Origin: Trueperaceae bacterium
Lineage (GTDB): Bacteria; Deinococcota; Deinococci; Deinococcales; Trueperaceae
Length of the DNA: 64,000 nt
Reading direction: 5' to 3'
Assembly: GCA_023954415.1 (NCBI GenBank)
Contig: JAMLIB010000011.1
Span: 1-64,000, forward strand
Within the stretch, counting starts at the first letter, position 1, and the number at the start of each line of letters is the position of its first letter. The notes beneath the pieces are model-generated. The model worked only from the letters and a program-made list of their open reading frames with translations, did no database searches and had not been told where the DNA came from. Positions 9,964-18,371 of this stretch are shown one piece after another. The position numbers and the translations under genes are program-made.

Positions 9964-10914
9964 ATGCACCAGGAAAACGGGGCGGGGAGCGCAACGCGCG
10001 CAACCGCCAGCGCGCGCACGAGCAAAGCGGGATCTCCTGAAACGTTCAAGGGCGGCGTCATCATGGACGTGGTGACGCCCGACCAGGCGCGCATCGCCGA
10101 ACAGGCGGGCGCAGTGGCGGTGATGGCGCTCGAGCGCGTGCCCGCCGACATCCGCGTGCAGGGCGGCGTGGCGCGCATGTCCGACCCCGGCCTGATCGAG
10201 CAGATCATGGCCGCCGTGTCCATCCCCGTGATGGCCAAGGTGCGCATCGGCCACTTCGTCGAAGCCCAGATCCTGCAGGCCATCGGCGTCGACTTCATCG
10301 ACGAGTCCGAGGTACTGACCCCCGCCGACGACGCCTACCACATCGACAAGCGCGCGTTCAGCGTGCCGTTCGTGTGCGGCGCCACCAACATCGGCGAGGC
10401 CCTACGGCGCATCGGCGAGGGCGCCGCCATGATCAGGACAAAGGGCGAGGCCGGCACCGGCAACGTGGTCGAAGCCGTGCGCCACGCCCGCAGCGTGATC
10501 GGCGAGATCCGCGCCCTGCAAAGCCTGGCCAGCGAGCAGCTCATGAGCTACGCCAAGGAACACGGCGCCCCCTACGACCTCGTGCGTTACGTCCATGAGC
10601 ACGGCGCCCTGCCCGTGCCCAACTTCGCGGCCGGCGGCGTGGCCACCCCCGCCGACGCCGCGTTGATGATGCAGCTCGGCGTCGACGGCGTGTTCGTGGG
10701 ATCCGGCATCTTCAAGGCCGCCGCCAGCGAGACCGATGAGAGCCGCCGCCAAGCGGCGTGGGCGCGGCGCGCCCACGCCATAGTGAAGGCCGTGAAGCAC
10801 CACGACGACCCCGCCGCCCTCGCCGAACTGTCCAAGAACCTGGGGGAGGCCATGGTCGGTATCGGCATGGAGTCGCTCGCGGAGGACCAGCTTCTGGCCC
10901 GCCGGGGTTGGTGA
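9964..10914 (+). CDS. pdxS: PdxS, pyridoxal 5'-phosphate synthase lyase subunit
   Basis: 316-residue cytoplasmic TIM-barrel enzyme that makes pyridoxal 5'-phosphate from ribose 5-phosphate, glyceraldehyde 3-phosphate and ammonia. The barrel starts at [18 protein letters not shown]; both catalytic lysines are present, Lys92 in MAKVRIGH and Lys160 in RTKGEAGTG, along with [20 protein letters not shown] and the [10 protein letters not shown] phosphate site. The first 28 residues (serine/alanine-rich) replace the usual TGT...VKRGMAEML start and look unusual. The glutaminase partner pdxT does not follow, and the gene sits inside a metal island, so it may be a transferred extra copy. Confidence 0.93.
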   Translation: MHQENGAGSATRATASARTSKAGSPETFKGGVIMDVVTPDQARIAEQAGAVAVMALERVPADIRVQGGVARMSDPGLIEQIMAAVSIPVMAKVRIGHFVEAQILQAIGVDFIDESEVLTPADDAYHIDKRAFSVPFVCGATNIGEALRRIGEGAAMIRTKGEAGTGNVVEAVRHARSVIGEIRALQSLASEQLMSYAKEHGAPYDLVRYVHEHGALPVPNFAAGGVATPADAALMMQLGVDGVFVGSGIFKAAASETDESRRQAAWARRAHAIVKAVKHHDDPAALAELSKNLGEAMVGIGMESLAEDQLLARRGW

Positions 10915-11324
10915 GCGCCCGGCTGCCGCGCGCTGACGGCCAGAACGCGGCAGCCGCCCCCCCGGACCCCATGAAAACGCCGCCGCCCCCACAGGGGTGA
11001 AGGCGCGCGACGGTTCCTCGCTTAGCCTGTGTCCGCTGCTGAATCCCAGCCGCGGTTGGGCTTCGGAGCGCTCAGCGACAGGGCGGCACCCGACCGTGCT
11101 CACCGGAGCCGTCCTCGCTCTCGATGTTGATGTGGAAACGGTAACCCAGAGCAGCGACGAGGCCCGTCAAGTGTCCGCAGGTGAAACCGGCGGACACTCC
11201 GCGCTTCAGGCGAAAGGAGCCGTGCCCGGCTGAGCGCCGCCGCCGTCCAGCCGGGCACCTCGGTCCCTCTAGTTCCGGCCCGCGAGGCGCGCCGTGAGGC
11301 GGCGCCCCCGGGTCAGGCCGGCCC
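10915..11324. other. intergenic region with strong hairpin
   Basis: 410 bases with no convincing gene. A perfect 11-base inverted repeat GTGCCCGGCTG (11222-11232) / CAGCCGGGCAC (11248-11258) with a 15-base loop is the main structure and may be a terminator. The minus strand around 11215-11090 reads as a peptide weakly like the end of an XRE-type antitoxin, not enough for a call. Confidence 0.4.
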
Positions 11325-11693
11325 ATGTCGGCTAAGACGTCGCCGCTACCGGCTACAAGGGCGTTGTCGTCAAGGCGCGACACGCTTGTCCACATCGGCG
11401 CCACCCTTGTCGACTTTCCTTACGGCGCGCCGACCCCGCAACTCATGGAGTCGATCTACCCGCTGGTTTACGGTTACCTGGCCGGGACGACCGTGGGCGA
11501 CGCTTCTGGCAACAACGTGTGGTTGGGAAGTGGCGCCGACAAGGCGGCGACCGCCCTCGTGTGCAAGCTCGACCTATTCAAGCGCGACGCGGCGTTCAAG
11601 CCAAAGGCGGGCTGCACGGAAGTGATCGTGACCGTTTCGCGGTTCATGAACGTGACGGCCGGCTTGCCCTGTTGCATCTTGAAGCGCACGTAG
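11325..11693 (+). CDS. hypothetical protein
   Basis: 122-residue reading frame that I do not recognise. Composition is protein-like, with an aromatic-rich segment (MESIYPLVYGYLAG), a glycine/asparagine turn (GDASGNNVWLGSGADKA) and three cysteines toward the C terminus, two of them adjacent (LPCCILKRT). No signal peptide or clear membrane helix, and no good ribosome binding site before the ATG. It could be a fragment of a larger gene damaged when the island was assembled, or spurious. No function is proposed. Confidence 0.3.
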   Translation: MSAKTSPLPATRALSSRRDTLVHIGATLVDFPYGAPTPQLMESIYPLVYGYLAGTTVGDASGNNVWLGSGADKAATALVCKLDLFKRDAAFKPKAGCTEVIVTVSRFMNVTAGLPCCILKRT

Positions 11694-11748
11694 CAGCAGG
11701 AGCCGCGAACCGCATGAGCCGGCGACGTGTGGGCGGAAGCGTCACCGC

Positions 11749-11754
11749 TACCAT
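11749..11754 (+). promoter_or_regulatory. -10 box of mercury-type merR, leaderless
   Basis: TACCAT ends 5 bases before ATG 11760, so transcription should begin at or next to the start codon. No Shine-Dalgarno is present. Confidence 0.55.
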
Positions 11755-11759
11755 GGGGC

Positions 11760-12182
11760 ATGACGACGATCGGGCAGTTGGCGCGGCGCACGCGCGAGTC
11801 GGTGAAGACCCTCAGGTACTGGACGGACCTGGGCCTGCTGGCGGCCGAGCGCGGCGCCAACGGCTACCGCTACTACGGCGCCGGGGCCGCCGAGCGCGCG
11901 CAGTTCATCCGCGGCGCGCAGGCGCTCGGCCTCACGCTGCGGGAGATCGGGGACGTCCTCGACGCGCGCGAGCACGAGCACCCGCCCTGCCAGGAGGCGC
12001 GCGAGGTCCTGGTGCGGCACCTGCGCGACGTGCGCGAGCGCCTGGCGCAGTGGACGCGCCTGGAGGCGGAGCTCGCCGAGCGGCTGGCGTGGGCGGAGGC
12101 GCACCCGCGCCCCGCCTGCGAGGGCGAGGGCTGCGTCTACCTCGCCGACCCGTCCGCCGCGTGCCCGGGCGCGGCCGCTTGA
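11760..12182 (+). CDS. merR: MerR-type mercury-responsive regulator
   Basis: 140-residue MerR-family regulator. Winged helix: MTTIGQLARRTRESVKTLRYW, GYRYYGAG; then a long dimerisation helix and a tail with Cys77 (HPPC), Cys120 and Cys125 (ACEGEGC). Three cysteines with this spacing match the Hg(II) site of classical MerR, where two residues come from one subunit and one from the other. It lies directly upstream of merA, and its stop codon is inside the -35 element of the merA promoter, so regulator and operator are physically interlocked. Start chosen from the -10 box at 11749 and the family N terminus. Confidence 0.9.
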   Translation: MTTIGQLARRTRESVKTLRYWTDLGLLAAERGANGYRYYGAGAAERAQFIRGAQALGLTLREIGDVLDAREHEHPPCQEAREVLVRHLRDVRERLAQWTRLEAELAERLAWAEAHPRPACEGEGCVYLADPSAACPGAAA

Positions 12183-12210
12183 CCCTCCCCTTTACGGGAG
12201 GGTCTAGCCT
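12179..12210 (+). promoter_or_regulatory. MerR-type merA promoter/operator
   Basis: TTGACC (-35, 12179-12184) and TAGCCT (-10, 12205-12210) are 20 bases apart. The dyad ACCCTCCC (12182-12189) / GGGAGGGT (12196-12203) lies in the spacer. The -10 ends 6 bases before the merA ATG, so the mercury-induced message should be leaderless. Confidence 0.85.
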
Positions 12211-12216
12211 GCGGGC

Positions 12217-13635
12217 ATGGCCAGGGCAGAGAACTCCCATCACGACCTGTTGATCATCGGCACGGGCGGGGCGGGCACCGCCGCCGCCATCCGCGGCGCC
12301 GAGCTGGGCGCGCGCGTCGCTATCGCCGAGGGCACGGTGGTGGGCGGCACCTGCGTCAACGTCGGCTGCATCCCCTCCAAGCTCCTGCTCGAGGCGGCCG
12401 CCCACTTCCACGCCGCCCGCAGCAGCTTCCCGGCCCTCGCCAGCGAGGCGCGAGCCGCCTGGCAGCAGGCGCAGGCGCGCAAGGGCGCCGTGATCGAGCG
12501 CCTCCGGCAGGAGAAGTACCTCGACGTGCTCGCCGGCTACGAGGGCGTGACGCTCCTGCGCGGGGAAGCCGCGCTCCTGGGGGCGGGCCGCGTGCGCGTG
12601 GGCGAGGCGGTGGTGGGCGCGCGCAAGGTGGTGATCGCCACGGGCGCGGCGCCCGCCTTACCGCCCGTCCCCGGCCTGGCGCAGGGGGGCGCCCTCACCA
12701 GCACCAGCGCCATGGAGCTTAAGGTGCTGCCGGCGTCGCTGATCGTGCTCGGCGCCGGCGCCGTCGGCCTGGAGCTGGGCCAGGCGTTCGCGCGCTTCGG
12801 CGTCAAGGTCACCGTGATTGAGGCCGAAGCGCGCATCCTGCCCGCCGAGGACCCCGAACTCTCGAACGCGCTGGCGAACGCCCTCGCCGCCGAGGGCCTG
12901 GAGCTGCGCACGGGCGCGCGCGTGACACGCGTGGAGCGCGATACGACCGGCTACCGCCTCGACGTCGCGCAGGGCGGCACGGAAGAGACGCTGCGCGCCG
13001 AGCAGCTCCTGGTGGCCACCGGCCGCCGCCCCGCCACCGCCGGCCTCGGCCTGGAGGCGGCGGGGGTGGAGGTCGACGCGCGCGGCTTCGTGCGCGTCGA
13101 CGGGTTCATGCGCACCTCGAACCCGGGCGTCTTCGCCGCCGGCGACGTCACCGGCGCCCCCCAGTTCGTCTACCTCGCCGCCGCGGCGGGCCGGGTCGCG
13201 GCGGAGGCCGCCCTCGCCGACCTCACGGGCGCGCCCAGCGTGCCGCTCGACGCGAGCGTGGTGCCGCGCGTCACCTTCACCGACCCGCAGCTCGCCGCCG
13301 TGGGCTTGACGGAGGCGCAGGCGCGGGCGGCGGGGCACGCCGTGCAAGTGGCGACGCTGCCGGCGGCGGCCATCCCGCGCGCGGCCGTCACCGGCTCCGA
13401 CCGCGGCCTCATCAAGCTCGTGGCGGATGTGGCCGGCGGCCGCCTGCTCGGCGCGCACCTCCTGACCGCCAACGCCGGCGACGTCATCGGCGAGGCCACG
13501 CTGGCGCTGCGCTTCGGCCTCACCAGCGCCGACCTCGCCTCCACCCTCCACCCCTACCTGACGTGGGCGGAGGGCGTGAAGCTGGCGGCGCAGGCGTTCA
13601 CCCAGGACGTGACCAGGCTCTCCTGCTGCGCCTGA
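12217..13635 (+). CDS. merA: mercuric reductase
   Basis: 472-residue FAD-dependent enzyme that reduces Hg(II) to volatile Hg(0) with NADPH. FAD-binding GTGGAGTAAA; redox-active disulfide in GGTCVNVGCIPSK; NADPH-binding GAGAVGLELG; second FAD motif GVFAAGDVT; and the C-terminal vicinal cysteine pair LSCCA that distinguishes MerA from dihydrolipoamide dehydrogenase. It lacks the N-terminal HMA domain found in many MerA proteins. Mercury transport genes (merT, merP) are not adjacent, so uptake must rely on other routes. Controlled by MerR through the overlapping operator. Confidence 0.95.
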   Translation: MARAENSHHDLLIIGTGGAGTAAAIRGAELGARVAIAEGTVVGGTCVNVGCIPSKLLLEAAAHFHAARSSFPALASEARAAWQQAQARKGAVIERLRQEKYLDVLAGYEGVTLLRGEAALLGAGRVRVGEAVVGARKVVIATGAAPALPPVPGLAQGGALTSTSAMELKVLPASLIVLGAGAVGLELGQAFARFGVKVTVIEAEARILPAEDPELSNALANALAAEGLELRTGARVTRVERDTTGYRLDVAQGGTEETLRAEQLLVATGRRPATAGLGLEAAGVEVDARGFVRVDGFMRTSNPGVFAAGDVTGAPQFVYLAAAAGRVAAEAALADLTGAPSVPLDASVVPRVTFTDPQLAAVGLTEAQARAAGHAVQVATLPAAAIPRAAVTGSDRGLIKLVADVAGGRLLGAHLLTANAGDVIGEATLALRFGLTSADLASTLHPYLTWAEGVKLAAQAFTQDVTRLSCCA

Positions 13636-13663
13636 GCGGTGGACGCCGTGACGATGGCGTCTG

Positions 13664-14260
13664 TCACCACGCCGGGCCCGCCAGCACGGCCCGCAGGTCC
13701 TCCTCCAGGCCCGCGAGCCTGTCCTGCGGGTAGAGCAGGCGCATGGTGCGGTCGGGCCCCAGGAGCGCGACGGGGTCGGAGTGCGCCACGAGCCCGTCGC
13801 CCAGGGCGTTGACGCCCACGTAGAAGCGCAGGGCGGCCTCGGCGACCTCCTGGTTGCCGCCGCGCAGCCCAAGGAAGGTGGGGTGGAAGCCCTCCACGTA
13901 GGCCCGCAGGCGCTCGGCCGTGTCGATGGCGGGATCGACGGTGACCATCACCACCTGCACCTCGGCCGGTTCGCCCAGGCCGCGGTAGGCGCGCGCCAGG
14001 CGCGCCATGGTGAGCGGGCACACGTCGGGGCAGCTCGTGTAACCGAAGAACACCAGCAGGTAGGGCGCGGCCAGGTCCGCGAGCGCGGCGCGCTCGCCGC
14101 CGGTGGTGGCCAGGGTGACGTCGCCCATGGGCAGCGGGCTGTCGAGCAGCACGCCCGCCCACCCCGGCGCGGCGCCCGTGCGCGGGAGGAAGAGCGCGGC
14201 GCCGGCGGCCACGAGCGCCAGCAGCGCGACGGTTACTAGGATGAGGCGCCTTTGCGGCAT
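13664..14260 (-). CDS. Sco1/SenC-family copper chaperone
   Basis: 198-residue membrane-anchored thioredoxin-fold protein. An N-terminal helix (residues 5-25) is followed by the copper site YTSCPDVCPLTMARL; the distal histidine is in AHSDPVALLGPD. Sco proteins deliver copper to the CuA site of cytochrome c oxidase or act as thiol-disulfide reductases on the outer face of the membrane. Last gene of a leftward group with the DsbA-like and YtkA-like genes. It starts 3 bases after the DsbA-like stop, so the two are coupled. Ends convergent with merA, 28 bases away. Confidence 0.9.
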   Translation of the reverse strand: MPQRRLILVTVALLALVAAGAALFLPRTGAAPGWAGVLLDSPLPMGDVTLATTGGERAALADLAAPYLLVFFGYTSCPDVCPLTMARLARAYRGLGEPAEVQVVMVTVDPAIDTAERLRAYVEGFHPTFLGLRGGNQEVAEAALRFYVGVNALGDGLVAHSDPVALLGPDRTMRLLYPQDRLAGLEEDLRAVLAGPAW

Positions 14261-14263
14261 GGG

Positions 14264-14917
14264 TCACCGCCCGCCGGCGAGCTCGCGCTCGATGGCGCTG
14301 GCGAGCGTCTCGTAGCTGGGCGCCTCGAAGCCTTGCGTGCCCACCACGATGGAGGGGGTGCCGCGCACGCCGACTCGGTCGCCCAACTCAAGGTCGCGCT
14401 GCACTTCGCTCAGGTAGCGCCCGTCCGCGAGGCAGGCGCGCAGCTCCGCGGCGTCGAGGGCGGGCACGCTCTCCGCGATGGCCACGAGGTTGGCGGGGCC
14501 GGCCCAGGCGCCGGCGTGATCGTCCTGCGCGGCGTAGAGGGCGCGCTTGTACTCCCAGAACGCCCGCTCGTCCTGGCGGTAGGCGCACTCGCCGGCCAGG
14601 CCGGCGGTGGTGGCGCTCTCGGCGCCCCAGGCGAGGTTGACGTAGTACGCCTGCACCTGGCCCGTGTCGATGTAGTCGCGCTGGATGCGCGGGAACACGC
14701 TCTCCTCGAACGCCTTGCAGTGCTCGCACAGGAAGTTCTCGAACAGGATCAGCTTCACGGGCGCGTCCTCTCGCCCCAGGGTGGGCTGGCCGGCGTAGCC
14801 GCTGGCGGGAGCGCTGACGGTGGCGGCAGGAGCGAGGAACTGGCGGTAAGCGAGGAAGCCGGCGGCGAGGAGGGCGAGGACGGCGAGAGTGGCGAGGGTG
14901 AGGCGGCGCTGGGTCAC
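14264..14917 (-). CDS. DsbA-like membrane-anchored thiol-disulfide oxidoreductase
   Basis: 217 residues: N-terminal hydrophobic anchor (TLATLAVLALLAAGFLA), then a thioredoxin-like domain with the CxxC motif in FENFLCEHCKAFE and the cis-proline region RGTPSIVVG. Resembles the DsbA/BdbD group that oxidises or isomerises cysteines of exported proteins. Start taken at GTG 14917, with TTGGAG 9 bases upstream, instead of the TTG at 14932, which is part of that binding site. Cotranscribed with the Sco protein; the pair probably manages cysteines of copper proteins outside the membrane. Confidence 0.85.
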   Translation of the reverse strand: MTQRRLTLATLAVLALLAAGFLAYRQFLAPAATVSAPASGYAGQPTLGREDAPVKLILFENFLCEHCKAFEESVFPRIQRDYIDTGQVQAYYVNLAWGAESATTAGLAGECAYRQDERAFWEYKRALYAAQDDHAGAWAGPANLVAIAESVPALDAAELRACLADGRYLSEVQRDLELGDRVGVRGTPSIVVGTQGFEAPSYETLASAIERELAGGR

Positions 14918-14983
14918 GGGGTGAGGCTCCAATCGTGGCGCGGGTTCATTTGCGTGGGGCGGCGGGAAGGCTGGCGGCCCGGG

Positions 14984-15703
14984 TCACGGCGCTTCCGGCG
15001 AGTCGGCGTCGGCCCCACCTGCGCTCGCGGGCTCCCGCGTGGGCGCCTCGTCTGCCCCCTTGCGCAGCGCCGCCACCGTGATGCCCACCCCCGCCAGCAG
15101 CGGGATGCCCACCACGAACACCAGCCAGGTCGCCAGGCTCTCGGGCCCGGTGGCGGTGGGCGGGAACACGAAGTAGAGCGGTTCGGCCGTCGCGCCCTCG
15201 CCCACGACCAGGGTGACGCCGGCGCGCGCCTCCTCCTGGCGGAAGGTCTGGTCGCGGAACACCAGCCGCCACGCGCCCCCATGCGGCAGCACGAACTCCG
15301 TCTGGTAAACGCCCGGCGCGACCTCGGCGAAGCGCTCGCTGCTCACCACCGGCTCCGCGATGATCAGGCTCTCCGCGCTCTCGCCCGGCACGTCCGCCAG
15401 ATCGCTGTGCGGACCGGCTTCCAGGAACACGATGGCGTCCTCGACCGGCGTGCTCACGGGGTCGTGCATCTTGAGGTTCAGCGTTATGCGCTCGCCGGCG
15501 CGCGAAAGCGTGGGGTGCGTGGTGACCGTGCCGAACACCAAAGTGGCGTGCGCCAGGGCGCCGCCGCTCAGCGCCAGCACGAAGGCGGCGCGCAGCGCCC
15601 GGAGGCGCGCGCGGACTGGTCGTGCGGTGGGCGCCCGCGACGCCAGGCGAGAGGGTGTTGGCGCTAGCGGGCGCGAGCTGCCCTGTTGGCATGATGGTCT
15701 CAC
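14984..15703 (-). CDS. YtkA/FixH-like copper-associated membrane protein
   Basis: 239 residues. After a long basic N-terminal stretch comes a signal peptide (ALRAAFVLALSGGALAHA), an immunoglobulin-like domain with GVYQTEFVLPHGGAWRLVFRDQ (the YtkA/FixH pattern), a C-terminal helix (LATWLVFVVGIPLLAGVGITVAAL) and a charged tail. Start set at GTG 15703 because AGGAGG lies 7 bases upstream; an ATG at 15775 would add 24 basic residues and run into the divergent control region. First gene of the group ending in Sco, so a role in extracytoplasmic copper handling is likely. The exact function is unknown. Confidence 0.7.
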   Translation of the reverse strand: MRPSCQQGSSRPLAPTPSRLASRAPTARPVRARLRALRAAFVLALSGGALAHATLVFGTVTTHPTLSRAGERITLNLKMHDPVSTPVEDAIVFLEAGPHSDLADVPGESAESLIIAEPVVSSERFAEVAPGVYQTEFVLPHGGAWRLVFRDQTFRQEEARAGVTLVVGEGATAEPLYFVFPPTATGPESLATWLVFVVGIPLLAGVGITVAALRKGADEAPTREPASAGGADADSPEAP

Positions 15704-15781
15704 GGCTCTTCCTCCTGCGCGGCGGGCGCGGCGGCGGTATCGTGCGGGCGCCCGCGCGGGGCGGGCGACCGACATACTCTA

Positions 15782-15810
15782 CATCTGCTCAGGTATGCAG
15801 ATGATAGAGT
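15782..15810 (+). promoter_or_regulatory. operator-like inverted repeat and -10 box of Zn/Cd ATPase operon
   Basis: CATCTGC (15782-15788) and GCAGATG (15797-15803) form a 7-base inverted repeat with an 8-base gap, immediately before TAGAGT (15805-15810), a TANNNT -10 that ends 9 bases before ATG 15820. Position suits binding by the ArsR/SmtB repressor encoded in the same operon. Confidence 0.55.
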
Positions 15811-15819
15811 CCTCGCACC

Positions 15820-17997
15820 ATGAGCGAGCGCCCCGCCACCCCAGCCGCGACCCTCGAGTACTTCGTGTCCGAGATGGACTGCGCCGAGTGCGCCCGCACG
15901 GTCAGGGGCGCCATCGGCAACGTCGCCGGCGCCAGCGACGTGAGCGTCAACTTCACCACCCAGACCTTGCGCCTGACCCTTGACGAGGCGCGCACCCCGC
16001 GCGCGGCGCTGGAGCGTGACTTGGCGCGCCTCGGCTACCCGCCGCGCCTCAAGGGCGGCGAGGTACTGGCGGACGCGCCCGGTGGCGCCGTGGCGGGCGG
16101 AGCGTACGGCGGTCCTGAGACGCCCCCCGCCTGGTACCGGACCGCCAAGGGCCGCTTCGTCATCGTCACCGGCGCGCTACTGGTGGTGAGCGCGCTCCTG
16201 GCGCTCACCTTCCCGAGCCTGGCGCCGTGGGGTTTCACCGCCGCCACCCTCATCGGCGTCGCGCCCCTCGCCCGCAAGGCGTGGGCGAGCGCACGGCTGG
16301 GGCGGCCCTTCACCATCAACACCCTCATCTCCCTGGCTGCGCTGGGCGCGGTGGCGATCGGCGAGGCGCCCGAGGGCGCCATCGTGGTGTTCCTCTTCGC
16401 CATCGGCGAGCTGCTCGAGACCGTCGCCGCCGGCCGCGCCCGCGCGAGCATTCACGCGCTGGCGGCGCTGGCGCCCAAGGTGGCGCTGCTCCTGGAGGGC
16501 GGGCGGGCGCGCGAGGTGCCGGTGGCGGCGCTGGCCGTGGGCGACCTGGTGCACGTGCAGCCGGGCGGGCGCGTGCCCGCCGACGGCACCATCGTCGAGG
16601 GCTCAGCCGGCATCGACGAGGCGCCCGTCACGGGCGAGAGCATGCCCGTCGCCAAGGCGCCCGGTGACGCGCTGTTCGCGGGCAGCATCGCCACCGACGC
16701 GGTGCTCACGGTGCGCGTCGACAGGCCCGCCAGCGACAGCACCATCGCCAGGATCATCCACCTGGTGGAGGAGGCCGAGAGCAGCAAGGCGCCGGTGGCG
16801 CGCTTCATCGACCGCTTCAGCAGCGTCTACACGCCCGCCGCCATGCTGGCGGCCCTGCTGGTGGCGGTGGTGCCGCCCCTCCTGTTCGGCGCGGACTGGG
16901 GCGAGTGGGTCTACCGCGCGCTGGCGCTCCTGCTCATCGCCTGCCCCTGCGCGCTCGTGCTCTCCGTGCCGGCCGCTGTGACCTCCGGCATCAGCGCCGG
17001 CGCGCGCCGCGGGCTGTTGATCAAGGGCGGGGCGGTGCTCGAGGCGATCGGCGACGTGAAGACGGTAGCGTTCGACAAGACCGGCACCCTCACCGAGAAC
17101 CGCCCGCAGGTCACCGACGTCGTGCCCCTCGCCGCGAGCGAGGACGAGGTGCTCAGGCTCGCGGCCGCGGTCGAGACCGGCTCGGCTCACCCGCTCGCCA
17201 AGGCCATCCTCAAGCGCGCCGAAGCACTGGACGTACCGGTCGCGGTGGACGCGCGCGCCGTGCCCGGCCAGGCCGTCACCGCCAGCGTGGCGGGCAAGGC
17301 CTACGCCGTCGGCTCGCCACGCTACGCAGCGGAGCGCGCCCCGCTGCCTCCCGCAGCCGAAGCGCAGGCCGTGCGCCTGGAGGATGAGGGCAAGACGGTG
17401 GTGGTGCTGCTGCAGGGCCACACCCCGCTGGGCCTCATCGCCATCCGCGACGAGCCGCGCGCCGACGCCGCCGAAGCCGTCAAGCGCCTGACGCGCCTGG
17501 GCGTCAGGAGCGTGATGCTCACCGGCGACAACGCCCGCACCGGCCAGGCCATCGCCGATCACCTGGGCCTGGAGGCCCGGAGCGAGCTCCTGCCCGAGGA
17601 CAAGCTCGCCGCCATCGACGACCTCAAGCGCGATGGCAAAGTGGTGATGGTGGGCGACGGCATCAACGACGCGCCCGCCCTGGCGCAAGCCGACGTCGGT
17701 ATCGCCATGGGCGGCGGCACCGACGTGGCGCTCGAGACGGCCGGCGCCGCGCTGCTGCGCGCCAACGCCACGGGCGTGAGCGACCTGATCGAGCTGTCGC
17801 GCGCCACCATGCGCAACATCCGCCAGAACGTGACGTTCGCCCTCGGCCTCAAGGCCGTCTTCCTCGTCACCACCCTCTTGGGCATCACCGGCCTGTGGCC
17901 CGCCATCCTCTCCGACACCGGCGCCACCGTCGTCGTCACCGCCAACGCCCTGCGGCTGCTGCGCTTCCAGCCCAACCAGGGGAAGGAGTCAGCATGA
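15820..17997 (+). CDS. Zn/Cd/Pb-exporting P1B-type ATPase (ZntA/CadA-like)
   Basis: 725-residue inner-membrane metal exporter. N-terminal HMA domain with MDCAEC; actuator with VTGES; ion-pathway motif CPCALVLSVPAAV; phosphorylation motif DKTGTLTEN; SAHPLAKA; TGDN; GDGINDAP; and a final helix SDTGATVVVTANALRLL whose aspartate is characteristic of the Zn/Cd/Pb (P1B-2) subgroup, unlike the copper pumps elsewhere in this island. Overlaps the downstream repressor by ATGA, so they form one autoregulated operon. Substrate class is well supported, the preferred ion is not. Confidence 0.95.
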   Translation: MSERPATPAATLEYFVSEMDCAECARTVRGAIGNVAGASDVSVNFTTQTLRLTLDEARTPRAALERDLARLGYPPRLKGGEVLADAPGGAVAGGAYGGPETPPAWYRTAKGRFVIVTGALLVVSALLALTFPSLAPWGFTAATLIGVAPLARKAWASARLGRPFTINTLISLAALGAVAIGEAPEGAIVVFLFAIGELLETVAAGRARASIHALAALAPKVALLLEGGRAREVPVAALAVGDLVHVQPGGRVPADGTIVEGSAGIDEAPVTGESMPVAKAPGDALFAGSIATDAVLTVRVDRPASDSTIARIIHLVEEAESSKAPVARFIDRFSSVYTPAAMLAALLVAVVPPLLFGADWGEWVYRALALLLIACPCALVLSVPAAVTSGISAGARRGLLIKGGAVLEAIGDVKTVAFDKTGTLTENRPQVTDVVPLAASEDEVLRLAAAVETGSAHPLAKAILKRAEALDVPVAVDARAVPGQAVTASVAGKAYAVGSPRYAAERAPLPPAAEAQAVRLEDEGKTVVVLLQGHTPLGLIAIRDEPRADAAEAVKRLTRLGVRSVMLTGDNARTGQAIADHLGLEARSELLPEDKLAAIDDLKRDGKVVMVGDGINDAPALAQADVGIAMGGGTDVALETAGAALLRANATGVSDLIELSRATMRNIRQNVTFALGLKAVFLVTTLLGITGLWPAILSDTGATVVVTANALRLLRFQPNQGKESA

Positions 17998-18371
17998 CCT
18001 TGACCGCCAGCGCGCCGCCCGCCGTCGACACCAGCGGCGAGTGCGAGGTACGCCTCATGCACCCCGACGCCGTCGCGCGCGTCCAGGCCGCCCTGCCCAG
18101 CCCGGAGGCGGTCGAGGCCGCCACCGAGCGCCTCAAGCTCCTCGCCGACCCCACCCGCTACCGCGTGCTAAGCGCCCTGGCGCGAGAGGAGCTGTGCGTC
18201 TGCGACCTGGCGGCGATCGCCGGCGTCAACGAGAGCAGCATGAGCCACCAGCTCAGGCTCCTGCGCGCCCACGGACTGGTCGCCTTCCGCAAGGAAGGCC
18301 GCATGGCGTACTACCGGCTCGCCAGCGACACCGTGAGGCCGCTGCTATCCCCATCGCTCCTAAAGGGATAG
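17994..18371 (+). CDS. ArsR/SmtB-family metal sensor repressor (CadC-like)
   Basis: 125-residue winged-helix repressor. Metal ligands fit the CadC alpha3N site: Cys68 and Cys70 in the ELCVCDLA motif at the recognition helix, plus Cys17 and His23 in the N-terminal arm. DNA-binding helix NESSMSHQLRLLRAHGLV and wing GRMAYYRL. GGAAGGAG precedes ATG 17994, which overlaps the ATPase stop. Expected to repress the ATPase operon, probably through the inverted repeat at 15782, and to let go when Cd(II), Pb(II) or Zn(II) binds. Confidence 0.92.
   Translation: MTLTASAPPAVDTSGECEVRLMHPDAVARVQAALPSPEAVEAATERLKLLADPTRYRVLSALAREELCVCDLAAIAGVNESSMSHQLRLLRAHGLVAFRKEGRMAYYRLASDTVRPLLSPSLLKG

Noticed and set aside
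11090..11215. Minus-strand peptide ending in a segment like an XRE-type antitoxin (LVAALGYRFHINIE)
   Set aside because: Only about 25 residues show any likeness, with no complete helix-turn-helix, start or toxin partner.
13642..13661. GACGCC/GGCGTC repeat between merA and the Sco gene as a terminator
   Set aside because: Only a 6-base stem and no T-run; too weak to call, though the position between convergent genes is suitable.
15704..15775. Longer YtkA-like protein starting at ATG 15775
   Set aside because: GTG 15703 has an excellent AGGAGG at 7 bases; the extra residues are arginine-rich and overlap the divergent control region.
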